Assembly (NCBI GenBank): GCA_026874595.1
Contig: CM049310.1
Location: 49,073,558 to 49,137,557, forward strand
DNA from: Sipunculus nudus
Lineage: Eukaryota > Annelida > Sipuncula > Golfingiida > Sipunculidae
Direction of reading: 5' to 3'
Length of the DNA stretch: 64,000 nucleotides
Shown: positions 23,732 to 34,803 of the stretch, one piece after another
Position numbering within the stretch: the stretch's first letter is position 1
How the letters are laid out: each line of letters starts with the position of its first letter
Position numbers and translations under genes: made by a program
The notes under the pieces: generated by a model
The model's input: the letters and a program-made list of their open reading frames with translations, nothing else
Database searches by the model: none
What the model was told of the DNA's origin: nothing

Positions 23732-24774
23732 GTCTGGACACGTGGCTGTATTTATTTTCCCTATATAACATCTATAAAACACCTGAGGTTTGGGCCTCTT
23801 TAAAATAATTTTCAAAATAAATTCTGATATTAAACTTTTTTTTACCTGAGAATTTGTTGTTTCTCCAGTCAAACAAGACCAAGAAAAAGGGGGCTTGTGT
23901 ATCTCATTTTTTAACCATCCTGGCCCGAATGCAGTGAAGCTCAAAATACCCCACCAAGCAGTCCCAAACAAGCATTTGGACAACATCTCTTTGATTGGCC
24001 ATAGATTTTTAAAAAATTGACCAATACTGTCAATTTTATTGGAAATTATGCTTAACATACTTAAAAATCAAACAATGGGGTGTTTTTGATGCTCCAGCAC
24101 ATGATGGCTAGAGCCAACCAGAGAAAGCCAGACCATTTACTACTCTCCTTCAGGTTCAGGGCTTGGTGACCCCAGGTCATGTAAACAAATAGGACCACGT
24201 GACCTGTCTGCCACGCTGACAGGTGGCAAACATAATATACGCACGGCTTAGCAGGTCTACTACAAAGACTATACTTTAATGCATTAGTGTCTTTTTATCA
24301 ATGTTGAGCTATATACAGACATTTACTAAATATTTAAATTGTTTTGTTTTCAAACCAGCCACATATTAACTTGTGAACATATGAACAGATTTTCGACTAT
24401 TTTTAACTTTTTATTAAATGCTGCTGTAATTGTACAGAAAAAAAATGCATAATATAAATCACGAAATTGCAAAAAAAAAGTCGCTAATTTATTTTTCCCA
24501 TTCTCTCGTTTAAATATCACCGGTTATTCATTCTTTAATCCTACTTTTTTTTCTGGATCATGCTGCTGAAATATAAAATCACCTATATGTGTAGATTCTG
24601 GTAAGTGGACCTTTAAGATCATGTAAAGTCATCGCTACTGAGAGCAGATTTTTTGCAATCATTCGTTTCCAGTGTTTTGGTCTCCTGTGTATATTGCAGC
24701 ATATTTACTGTCTAATAAATATAGGATCGTCTACATGTATTTCATACATGGTCTGTAGCCATCATCAGACTGAT

Positions 24775-24986
24775 CAGTCTGATTCAGGATTTAGGGGGGG
24801 GGGGGAGGGCGGGGGGTCCAACCAAGGAGGACTAATGACAAAACCTGAATAAAGAGTCACTAGGTCCGAAAAAGGGGGGGATCAAGGCCGCTAAAATTGA
24901 TTTGAAGCCCTTACAAAAAGGTTGCGGCCGCTGAAAAAAAGGGGGGGGGCGAAACCCCCCGGTCCCCCCCCCCGGATCCGCTCCTG
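24775..24986 (+). mobile_element. MITE copy 3 with poly-G expansion
   Basis: Same family as the 2,985 and 22,019 elements, with GATTCAGG at the left end and GGATCCGCTCCTG at the right. It holds long G and C runs that may be expansion of G-rich interior text. No exact target duplication was found for this copy; the left terminus has lost about two bases. Confidence 0.65.
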
Positions 24987-24989
24987 ATA

Positions 24990-27540
24990 TTTATATACTA
25001 GTATTTCCTTGTATCCTGTCATTTCTCTCCACAATTCTTGGTTCAAATACACGCTCGTATCATATGTTTTGGGGGAGGTAACCGCCTCCACTTTTTTATG
25101 CCAGCTTAACTAAGTATTATAATGGATGTTGATATTATTGATATATCGCGATATGGGGATTCGCATATTGAGTATCAGAATATCGTTACATGTCGACAGA
25201 TTCTTCTCAGGACGATTATTTGGAAATAACCCAGTAGGCTTAATAGACCAAATGATCAGAGGTCCTTGCCTTCAGGAAATAAGAATTTCTGCTTGATGAC
25301 CTATTGACACCAAAGAAATAAGAAAAAAATCAAGAAAAATAGAAATAAGTTTCCTAAACGTTCAAATTTTAACATTCTCTCTTTAGATCGTGCATGTGTG
25401 CCTGCAGGAATTCAGATCAGGTGTCTATATACAGCATTATTACATATTGATGAAGAAACAGCAGCCTTGCGATGTGTTACACTACTGTGACTGTGCACAG
25501 TGACACCATGCATGCATCTCGAAACCACAGTCAATAATGCTATTATTGTGAAGTTACTTGCACGTGTAAGGCTTAAGGAAGACCTATTTTCAAAAAAATT
25601 AATGTTTCTGTGAGTTCTCTCTACAATTTTTTAAATATGTTCTGTACCGAGTGATTTTCCATATTGCTGTGCGAAATAAATGGTATAGTTTTGAGTGAGA
25701 CACGGAAATATGGGATCAAAAACATATATACGCGGGTTCATATCTTTATTCTTTATTCTTTATTATTATTCTGCACATGCTTTAAATAAAGAGATACAAT
25801 CACATCATCTCTCTCACTCTCCCTCTCTCTCTCTCTCAGTTCTTCACACGACCTTGGAGAATTCTGAAATCCGAAATATATTTCCTTTAAATATGGACTT
25901 ATTTTTTTATGAAACGTACACGGAATCAGAAATGAAATTATTGATGTATATATCTTATTTTAAATGACCTGTAATTCATGGTCAATATAGAACGGAATGT
26001 AAATTCAAATTTCTTCCTTTATACACATGTTTTATCTGTTTCCATGTTGCTTAGATATTTAAATAATGCTTTTTATAAACATGTTTATATGACTGTTTTT
26101 TTTTTTCTTCTTATAAACAAATTACTTGCAAGCATTATTTAATCATTGACTTATAGCGCCCAGAAAAGGGTTGAGGAATCTTTATAAAATTTACTGATTA
26201 TTTTTTCCCGCCAGTATTTGTACCAAAAGAGTTTCAAAAGCGGAGAAAACAAGACCTTGCAATTGATTAGGGTGAAATCAACAATGCTGTGACTGACAGC
26301 TAGGAGAGAGAAATTAACATAAATTCCACCTGGGTGAACTGTAATGACACTGAAATGTACAAATTAATAACGCAGAGATTTGTGAATTTCTGGACCCTGG
26401 ACACGTTGACCTTGCACCTGTTTGCACTTAGAAAAGACAATTTCATGTATTTTAAAACTTTTGTTCAGGGTTAGAGATGAAGCCTCTTTTGATTTAATCA
26501 AAGCTATAATTAATATACATATCCATTTGTTTTAGTATATATGAAGTAAATACAAGCACACATCCTTTCTTAATTCTTTGAAAACTATGTATGTTTGCGA
26601 TTACAGAGTGTATTTGTCTTCAAACGGTGTCCTGACCATGACTATATTAGTGATTTTATCAGGAGAAAATATATCAGGTGTCCACCCCCCACCCCCCCCC
26701 CCCCCCCAAAAAAAAAAAATAACCACGTTTCGACCGGTAATATCTTCCAATTCCATTGAAATTTCTGATGGCGTACAATGTACACTCTATATAGTCTCAA
26801 TAAAATGCCAATAAGTCGTCCTATTTTCATGCAAATCCCCATAAAGTATTTATAATTTCAAACCTTATAAAATTATTTCATAAATTTGTTTTCATATCTC
26901 AACACTGACGTTTGATTTTTTTTTACACTTAAATAAAAACTAAATTATTGTACAAAACGAAGTATTCCTCACATCTCGTATAGCAGGTAGCTAATTTTCA
27001 GTAGGCCCATGTAAAGTACATGAAAATAAATAAATCATATGTACATACTGGATTTTAATTGTCATACTATCAAACCAAAGGTTACCTATGTACTTCCTAT
27101 GCATGATGTTAGCCGGTCAGGTGTTAAGGTAACATTCAAATCAAAATCCCCTTTGATACCAATCAACCCAAACGTTATTTACAAAGTAAATTAAACCCAA
27201 GAAGCACATATATCATTTTCAACTTGGAGTAGCTGCTTTTTGTGATTTTATATATTTTTTTATGAATTGATATCATTTATATCATATGAAATTGTAACAT
27301 TAATTTTTTTTTTCATTTTAAAATGACACAGGATTTTATGCAAACACTAAGAGCAAACAAATTTTTCATGGGCTAATATCAAACTTCTTGACAATATCTC
27401 AAAACAGCTTTTTCTCCTCTACCAGGTTATCTTTTACCATAAAAAAATAAACTTAAATTTTTAATTGTATCAAAATTAAAAATTCAATATCAAGTTTAAA
27501 AAAAACAGACATAGATAAAAAAGTCATATTTTTAATGCAT
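24990..27540. other. Gene-free stretch
   Basis: No supported gene or clear mobile element. A short CT run lies at about 25,812-25,838 and a C-run followed by an A-run at 26,685-26,720. Open frames here are short and of simple composition. Confidence 0.55.
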
Positions 27541-28200
27541 ATTTTTGCGAACCTGTGAACTCACGCGATGGTGTCGCGTCGTCCGTATACGTTAACCCGT
27601 AGATCTCGAAAATATTTTGCAAAAAAAAAGGCATATAAAAAATATCGAATTTGGCTTATTTTTGGCTATCTGCATTGACTAAGAGTTTACAGGGAAAAGG
27701 CTTAAAAATACTTCTTCTCCGAAACTGTCCATCCAAATAGGTCAATATTTCACAGAAACAATTCCTGAAACAATCCCTCTCAAGTTTGTTCGAGTGATTT
27801 AGTTCGTTGTTAATTTTTTTGACCGAAATTTTTTTTTGTTCAAGAAGCTGATCTTAGTCATTTGGCCAAATAATCATAATGAAATTACAATCTCAGAAGT
27901 GGCAGGAGCTATCATCACCAAATTAATGCAAATGTTGGTCACATGAGTCATATTTGAAACTGTGGTATCGGTGGCGCCGCCTGCATTGACCTTTTTGTAC
28001 AGGGGTCATCAGTCACCAGTACATGAACCCGTAATTTCCCAGTAACAGCAGAAGAAAGCACCCCTAACTTTTATGCAAAAATTAGTCATGTGTCAAATTA
28101 GGTGTGATTCAGCTTTCTGTGGCGCCACCTGTATCAACGTAGAATTTACGGGGGGGGGGGGGGGGGGGGGGTGGGGGTTGATGAATTTTGGCCGAGTTAC
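27540..28200. repeat. Degenerate tandem repeat with GGCGCC motifs
   Basis: Two or more units of about 145 bp share ATGCAAA, GTCACATG-like and GTGGCGCCRCCTG landmarks (GGTGGCGCCGCC at 27970 and GTGGCGCCACC at 28119), and end in a G-run at 28150-28172. The palindromic GGTGGCGCCACC core recurs in the intronic array at 55-56 kb, so both may belong to one repeat superfamily. Confidence 0.5.
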
Positions 28201-28453
28201 ATTTTTGACATAATAATTATGACCATGAATTTTTTTAAATTCAACTGATTCTTTTCCATTATAGGCCTTTTACTGGGATTTAGGGCTTCAGCTTTGTTCC
28301 TGGGCTAATCTGATAAAGATAGTAGAGTTATGTTTTTTGAGTGTCCTAACGGGCAGGGGCCCCCTGGGAAAATAAAATTGGCTTCTTGATTGGCTTGGCA
28401 TATTCGTCATCAAAATCCTTCAAAATTACGCCTACGGAGCGCCGTGTGTGTGA

Positions 28454-28455
<2 letters not shown>

Positions 28456-28486
<31 letters not shown>
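28456..28486. repeat. (TG)n microsatellite
   Basis: About 15 TG units, in a gene-free stretch. Confidence 0.9.
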
Positions 28487-28488
<2 letters not shown>

Positions 28489-29018
28489 GCGTCAGTATTT
28501 CTAAAAAGGTATTATCCGTGACATTAATTTAATAAATAAGCCTGGTTGTGGTTGGTAGACGATTATGATTAAGCCACCAAATATTATTAATATTACTTTT
28601 CACTAATAAATTAATTAAAAAAACTCAACATTTCTCAATTGCACGCCGTTTATGGTTGGCCCTATATCCTAGGTAAGCATAATAGCTTTTCAAAGTAGAC
28701 CCTTTATCTGATATAACACTATTCTTTCTGACCAACCAAATACAATTGGGTTCTTACGCATGCAGGCTCTCCACTTGTTGGTATAAGAGCGCCATCTTGT
28801 GTCTATGTCAGAAATTATCAACGAGACCCACACGTGCGCTGATCTTATCTTGGTGAGACCGAAGATATTATGACCCAGAACGGTCTCACGAATTTATGTG
28901 TGTATGTGGTTTTTTTAACATTGTTTAAATTTGTTTCAAGGGATCCAAATAGGCCTAAATGGTTGGATTTTTAAAATGGGTATAATTTTAGCCTACGTAG
29001 GCCCATAAACTGGCAAAT

Positions 29019-29168
29019 CATAGGCGTATCCAGGGGGAGTCTCATACCACTTTTTTTTGGCCTGGACCCCCCCCCCCTTTTTTTTACCTGTTGACCTAAT
29101 TTTTAGGGGTTTTCATAAGTACTCAAGGCTTGGACCCACCCTTTCCCTAAATCCTGGATCCGCCCCTG
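29019..29168 (-). mobile_element. MITE copy 4, opposite orientation
   Basis: A 150-bp family member starting CATAGGCGTATCCAGG and ending CCTGGATCCGCCCCTG, flanked by exact 5-bp repeats CAAAT (29014-29018 and 29169-29173). Its interior matches the other copies in reverse. The right terminus is probably close to the consensus: CAGGGGCGGATCCAGG on the other strand. Confidence 0.75.
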
Positions 29169-29890
29169 CAAATATGGGCCTATTTTTAGGATATGAATCT
29201 AATTTTAAAAGTTAAATATATAGTTCCAGCCATTACTATATTATTATTAAGACATTCCATTTTCACCCCATTTGTTCCGTAGCCTACCCTAAATGTTTGA
29301 ATTCGTTATTTTCGTAGGCCGATGTATTCTATTTACCCCCTGTTATATGGGAAGTATTTTAAAGTGATTTTTTTTAATACATTTAGGCCTGCATATATTT
29401 CACATTTAATAAAACTCCATATATAAAACGCAAATTTTGAAAATAATAAAAATGTGGTTATTTCCAAGAAATATCTATAGTTTATCATGGCGCACAGTGG
29501 TATTTTCACTATTTTTATCTGTTAGGGCTCACTCGAAAATACGTAATTTACGATGTTATCAACGTTTTCTGTTAAAACCAAAACCGTCCACTTAAAAAAA
29601 AATTGAAACCATACAGAGCCGGATTTCCCGAGACCGAAACCAGTTTCGAATTTTTTTGTTGGTCTTATAAATTGTAAAGGAAAATAATTCAAGCTTTTAT
29701 TATATATGCATGATATTAACAGTTCCGAGAACTTGGGAATCAATTATTAGAATATATAATGCCAAAATATTTATAGTACAGCCACCTGATGGGATATTGT
29801 ATACATGCAGCGGGTGGGGAGGGGTGGAAATGCGACATGTAAGTAATAGACTGGTCCAATGATACATATTGTTATATATTTATTATTATT

Positions 29891-30013
<123 letters not shown>

Positions 30014-30072
30014 GTTTGTTTGCCAAAACGACAGCCAAGTCAGTGGTCTAGTCTAGCTTGCGACCAGCAATA

Positions 30073-30142
30073 CCTTTCACGTGAACAGTTCATGTTCAAT
30101 GTCAAGGTCCCGGGTCAGGGGTCAATCCTTTCACGTGAACAG
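30073..30142. promoter_or_regulatory. Duplicated CACGTG E-boxes before the TMEM141-like gene
   Basis: The 16-bp sequence CCTTTCACGTGAACAG occurs twice, with CACGTG cores at 30078-30083 and 30132-30137 (54 bp apart). Both lie 140-200 bp before the first coding exon. CACGTG is the core for bHLH-leucine-zipper factors (USF, MITF/TFE, MYC-MAX). A promoter role is inferred from position; the repeats may lie in the 5' UTR. Confidence 0.4.
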
Positions 30143-30277
30143 ATGCTGCTTTGGATTCAGGGTGAAGGCCAGCAGAGGATAACCAGTTTCCATACGCATT
30201 CGAGTGAGAGGGTGTTGCTTGTTCTGTTAAATTCGAGCTGTCAGAGTAAAATATTCATCGTGGAGGGCAAACTTGGA

Positions 30278-30331
30278 ATGGCCCCTGTTACCCTGGAACA
30301 GATCAGCGAAGCTCTGTCCACAACACAGCAG
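30278..30331 (+). CDS. TMEM141: TMEM141-like small membrane protein, exon 1
   Basis: First coding exon, 54 nt and 18 residues (MAPVTLEQISEALSTTQQ), ending at donor CAG|GTATTA, phase 0. The frame stays open upstream as far as the TTTC microsatellite, so the ATG choice rests on length agreement: five exons then give 110 aa against 108 for human TMEM141. Joined exons: 30278-30331, 31121-31187, 33114-33191, 34043-34138, 34366-34403; all phases agree. The assembled protein has two hydrophobic helices (about 29-49 and 60-77) separated by a short basic loop. The family's molecular role is not well established. Confidence 0.55.
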
Positions 30332-30869
30332 GTATTAATATATGTTTTATGTTAATGTTTATAAACATAAGTTCCTTTGCCTTTGGCATTGACGTTGTTG
30401 ACAATGAAAAAGCTCATTCCCAAACACGGTCTGCAGTGTTTACAACTACAGTAATTAGTTGAATACAAGCATGGCCTACGTGTCAGCATGGCATATGCCA
30501 ATTTTATTCAGTAATTCCTATGTATTTCATAAACTTTAATCAGTAATTACATATAAGTAACAATGGTTTATTTAATACATATATGGTTTATAAACAGAAA
30601 AAAGCCCAGTTGTCTGTTCACAATGAGTCATGATCATATCATTAATGGCATGCCAAATGTTTATTTATAAACAACGGAATATTCATAGTGTGAAAGATGT
30701 TTAATGAAAAGGTATGTCTACTGTACTAGTGTATGCAATTAATACATTAGAATACATAATATTTTTTTATGTTGTGTTACATTGAAATATAAATTAATTA
30801 ATAATGATTATTATGTGTAAACATTATAATTTATATTTAGTACCGGTATTACATTGTATTAGAGAGCCT

Positions 30870-31140
30870 TAGAATCATGTAATAGATATAATATTAAATT
30901 GTTTTTATTCATATTAGTGATATTATTTATAATCATATGATTTTAAGAGCCTGTGTTTATCATTACGAACTGTATTTGCAGGCAGTTGTGAACACCTTGA
31001 AATCATAAAATAGATAACACCAATTTAATGATAATAATTTTTTATTTATATGAGGAATATTATTTATGATAAAAGATTTTTAAGAGCCTGTGTTTATCTT
31101 TATGTACATACAATTTGCAGGCTGTTATTAACACTGAAGA
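30870..31140 (+). repeat. Tandem duplication across an exon acceptor
   Basis: Two diverged units of about 130 bp (30870-30998 and 31000-31140). Both contain AATAGATA, ATATTATTTAT, TTTTAAGAGCCTGTGTTTATC and an acceptor of the form ATTTGCAGGC. The second copy supplies the real acceptor of TMEM141-like exon 2 (31121). The first (about 30982) leads into GCAGTTGTGAACACCTTGAA, a decayed version of the exon start with an early in-frame stop, so it is a pseudo-exon. Confidence 0.65.
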
Positions 31141-31187
31141 ATGTCTGAACCGCGCCTTTATGGTGTCAACTAGTACCTTCTTCTTAG
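31121..31187 (+). CDS. TMEM141: TMEM141-like small membrane protein, exon 2
   Basis: A 67-nt exon between acceptor AATTTGCAG and donor TTAG|GTGAGT, entered in phase 0 and left in phase 1. It encodes AVINTEECLNRAFMVSTSTF plus FLG. The C...RAF start of the first membrane helix matches the placement of the C..HAF motif in vertebrate TMEM141 as I remember it. Confidence 0.65.
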
Positions 31188-33113
31188 GTGAGTTAAAATC
31201 GGTAATAATCACTTATATCACATGATACATCTGTATACCATTATTTGCACTTAAAACTGAATGAGATGTGATTATTTGGTGAATTTAGACACAGTGACAC
31301 TTAATTTAATTAATGATATATCAAGTTTCATATTCATATGAACCAGTAGACCGAGCTTCCGTGCTCTCTCTCTACACTTCGTTTCCCTCTGCTGTGAGAG
31401 AGCCCTAGTAAAATGTGTTTGAAAACTAGAGACATTCCAGTGGATAATACATCAATAATATCCTGGCCAAAAAAGTGTCAGATATCAGAATACACGCTAA
31501 CTATATCATATGATAACATAACATACCACTTTAACACCAATGTTATATCCCAATGAATCAGAGAGGTCTCAATCTCCAGCAGTAAAATGAAACGTCTGGT
31601 GGGGATTTTCCTTGGTTTCCCCCACATAAAATGTCATACCCATCATCAACCTCTAGTGCAGCTTCAAGATCTGTTGTGTTTATTCTTGACTAGGATTATA
31701 GTCACGCCAGTTGGCACCAGTCAGGGGGTAGCAGGGACGGGATTCGGCCAGCCGGCAGAAAACTAGCATTTGCTACCCTCTGACCGGCACAAAAGATCTT
31801 AAAGGTCATCAAAAAAACAGCTGCCAGCAATGAAACTGTGGTTATATATTACCCCAAACTGCATTAAATTTGTACCTTATAAGTATGTTAACATAAATAA
31901 ATCAGTCGATAGCCAAAATAATCATTTAAAAAAATTACTTATAATGCATGGAACAATGCAAAGATAAAGTTACATATTCCGAAACAGTCCAATGTCTGTA
32001 AATTTAGCAGCCACTCATATATGTCTAGCTATAACCATGTCCTTGACATTTATGATGAATCTTCTGTATGGAGAATGATGCATCATACATGCCACCTGGT
32101 GAATTTCCCTACTTTAGGAACAACTGTAAGCCCCAGGGAAGCTAAACTTTTTAAAGTGAGTACAGTTCAGGTACAACAGCAGGAATTTCAGTGAAATTTC
32201 TATTTCATTCAAATACATTAACATTTTCTGCTCCTGAATGCAAAAGTTTCCAAGTTATACACACAATATCTGATTTTACACAATTTTTTGTCTGGTTCCA
32301 GATTTACGTTCTCTAACTTTCTTGAAGTTTTTAATGGTACACTGGAACTGGATACCTACCCTGCATTATTTGCAGTTAATGAACCAGTAATTTTAGGATT
32401 TAGAGTTATTGTCACTTAACTTTTCATTCTGGTCCTCAGAAAACATGATAATTGAATTCTCTTTAATTTGACACTTCACATTTATCATACATATATTCAT
32501 AGGGTATGACATTAATATTAAACTAGGTGCCTGTTACAAGCACATATTTTAAAAAAAATGGTTGTACAGCAACCAAAATTGGTCTACTTAATGCCCATCT
32601 TGACAAGATGGTCAAACAAACCTTTACCCATTGGCCTGAATCTTAACTCATCTTCAGTGAGTTAAATATGAAGGCATATTTTCAATACCTCTTATTAAAT
32701 ATACCTTTAATCAAATCATCTGTATGTTTTAAGCAAATACTATTAATAAATATTATTAACAAACATCCATTTGAACCAGTTAATTGTCTGACATGCAACA
32801 TAAAGTTATGATTCTATATGTACACAGAATGTGTAGATCTGGCATTAGGAATGTGTATCCAGCACAACAAATCACTATTTAGCGATTTTTGCCGGTTCCA
32901 CATGGTATCCCAGAGTGACACAGAGAGAATATGCTTGTTGCTGTGCTGGTAATCGTAAAATCTCCTAACACAGATTCTGCATGCCACATTCCATACATAT
33001 GGAGTCTTAGCTTTACATGTGGAAACAATTCAAGTGACAAATACGTTTTCAGAAAATTCATGAAAACCTTTGGCAACAGTCCCATTAAAAATTCCTTTTC
33101 CTTTCTTTTACAG

Positions 33114-33191
33114 GATTCTCAGCTGGCCTTTTCTTGCAGACCAAAATCAGGAAGTACCCAAAGAGACTTAATTTTTTCCTCATGCCAACTG
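33114..33191 (+). CDS. TMEM141: TMEM141-like small membrane protein, exon 3
   Basis: A 78-nt exon between a long pyrimidine tract with acceptor TTTTACAG and donor ACTG|GTAAGT, phase 1 on both sides. It encodes the end of helix 1, the basic loop QTKIRKYPKR and the start of helix 2 (LNFFLMPT). The Q...R.YP loop is the most recognisable point of similarity to TMEM141. Downstream intronic repeats are described separately. Confidence 0.68.
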
Positions 33192-33392
33192 GTAAGTACG
33201 TAAAAGTCATGTATTGTGTAACGCCTGTTTATTGATTCTGTCTGCATTAAGTAGACCATCTGTAGCTGTGTATAAAATTAGGATTTGGGATTAACCAGTA
33301 GACCCAGCATGGGAAGCATTGTAAATACTTGTATAGGCTCCTTCAAGTAGGTTTAATCATGCATTGATTATTCTATATTTTTAAGGAAGTTA

Positions 33393-33975
33393 CTCAGCTA
33401 TACCTTAAGCAAAGATTCCTTATGTACAAGCATGGCGGCTTGCATGTTTTCTGTATGTTGCCCCTGGATACCAAGAGGAACCAGCAAAAATTGCTACATG
33501 ATACTAATTCCGCATTGCGTATCTTTTCAAAAGGAATCTCACCTTATTTATTTAGTCAATAGCAATTTTGTCCGCATCATGCATTCTGCATTCCATACAT
33601 AAGGAATCTTCGGTTTATTTGTATAATATAAGTGACTTCTGGCTTTCTTATTGATGTAGGGCCTGCTATGAAAGGTTCTTATAATGCCCCTGTGATGGAG
33701 GTATGTGCTTGTTTAAGCTAAGATTCTTTATGTAAAGAATGCGGCATGTGGAAGACAGAATGCACGTGGAGCTGGCATGTACCATATGTACCAGCTGGCA
33801 GCATGCATGTTTTCCATGTGTTGCTCCTGGATTCCATGCAGAACTGGCAAAAATGTACATGTATTGACTCGTTTTGTGGGATATGCATTTTGTATAAGGA
33901 ATCTCACCTTCTTTATTTAGTCAATAGTGATTTTATCTCCATGACGCATTCTGCACATAAGGAATCTTTCCCCAA
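33393..33975 (+). repeat. Intronic duplication in the TMEM141-like gene
   Basis: Two diverged copies (about 33393-33620 and 33700-33975) share AAGATTCYTTATGTA, GCATGTTTTC, GTTGC.CCTGGAT, GGAATCTCACCTT.TTTATTTAGTCAATAG and CATAAGGAATCTT. A third partial relative lies at about 32,960-33,030, just before exon 3. Non-coding; origin unknown. Confidence 0.55.
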
Positions 33976-34042
33976 TGTGTAAGCTGTTAGTAAACATGGG
34001 TTATCAAAAGTTTGATTTATTTTCAATATATCTGCATTTCAG

Positions 34043-34138
34043 TGATGGGCTTGGCCATTTCTACATCTTTTTATAAAAGGTTGAGCAAAAAGTGTGAACA
34101 ACAATGGAGACAAGGGAGCAACTATACTTATTCTACAG
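34043..34138 (+). CDS. TMEM141: TMEM141-like small membrane protein, exon 4
   Basis: A 96-nt exon between acceptor GCATTTCAG and donor ACAG|GTAGAG, phase 1 on both sides. It encodes VMGLAISTSFYKRLSKKCEQ, then QWRQGSNYTYST. This finishes the second membrane helix and starts the polar tail. The SxxYxxxxxxKC...W spacing parallels the SYGVTR...C..LW region of the vertebrate protein. Confidence 0.67.
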
Positions 34139-34365
34139 GTAGAGTTGATTTTTTCTGTCCCTAAAGGAACATCTTAAATATTCCAAGAGTGCACACATTG
34201 GCCAAAAAAAACCTATCCTTATTTTAAGTGCCTGCATTCCCACCAGTGACACCTGGCGGGAGGACTTTTAACCAGGTAGAAGCTCGGTGAGCAACATTTG
34301 TGTTTTATCAAAGAGAAAGAGTTTAAAAGATGAAATATTATTGTGCATATTTTTCTTTTTTACAG

Positions 34366-34403
34366 ACACCACAGACAGAGATGGCATAGGAGCATCTGGA
34401 TGA
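34366..34403 (+). CDS. TMEM141: TMEM141-like small membrane protein, exon 5 and stop
   Basis: Terminal coding segment after acceptor TTTTTTACAG, entered in phase 1. It encodes DTTDRDGIGASG and a TGA stop at 34401-34403, giving a total of 110 aa. The acidic-polar tail is short and poorly conserved, as expected for the family. The 3' UTR continues to the AATAAA at 34783. Confidence 0.6.
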
Positions 34404-34782
34404 GTTCATGGTCAATGGGCTGTACATAGTGTACAAAAGTGTTAATAGTCGAAAGTTTTATACCGTCGCATATTTATTGCCATGCAACCAGATGAAGCAA
34501 GAGGGCCAAAGAAAAAAAGAAGAATTCTCAAGATTGGATGCTCTTCAAATTCCATGGGCCAGGACTGCGGCACTGCAATGAACTGAGGGATCATGGGATA
34601 TCATCAACCACCTGGGTGCTTACGTTCGGTCATGTCATGGAAGTTTGACAGTATATAGTATCGGTGGTGTTATCACTCTCTTCAATGGGAGGCACTGGCT
34701 TATCTAATTCTCTGTTTCGTGGAGCCTTCTATGGTGTGAAGAGGCCTCCAGGTTGTGAAGGTCATCCTTATCATTTGTGTTA

Positions 34783-34788
34783 AATAAA
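34783..34788 (+). terminator. Polyadenylation signal AATAAA of the TMEM141-like gene
   Basis: Canonical AATAAA 380 bp after the stop codon, in sense orientation and followed by GT/T-rich text, giving a 3' UTR of about 0.4 kb. Confidence 0.6.
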
Positions 34789-34803
34789 GTCTCATGCAGA
34801 GTG

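Noticed and set aside
23342-24058. 238-residue minus-strand open frame
   Set aside because: It is kept open by the 51-bp minisatellite (17 codons per unit) and a dispersed repeat; the remaining parts have no recognisable domain and no splice or promoter context.
31724-31790. Short palindrome CAGGGGGTAGCA...TGCTACCCTCTG as a transposon
   Set aside because: The arms pair, but the unit is only about 65 bp and no target duplication was seen; too small to assign.
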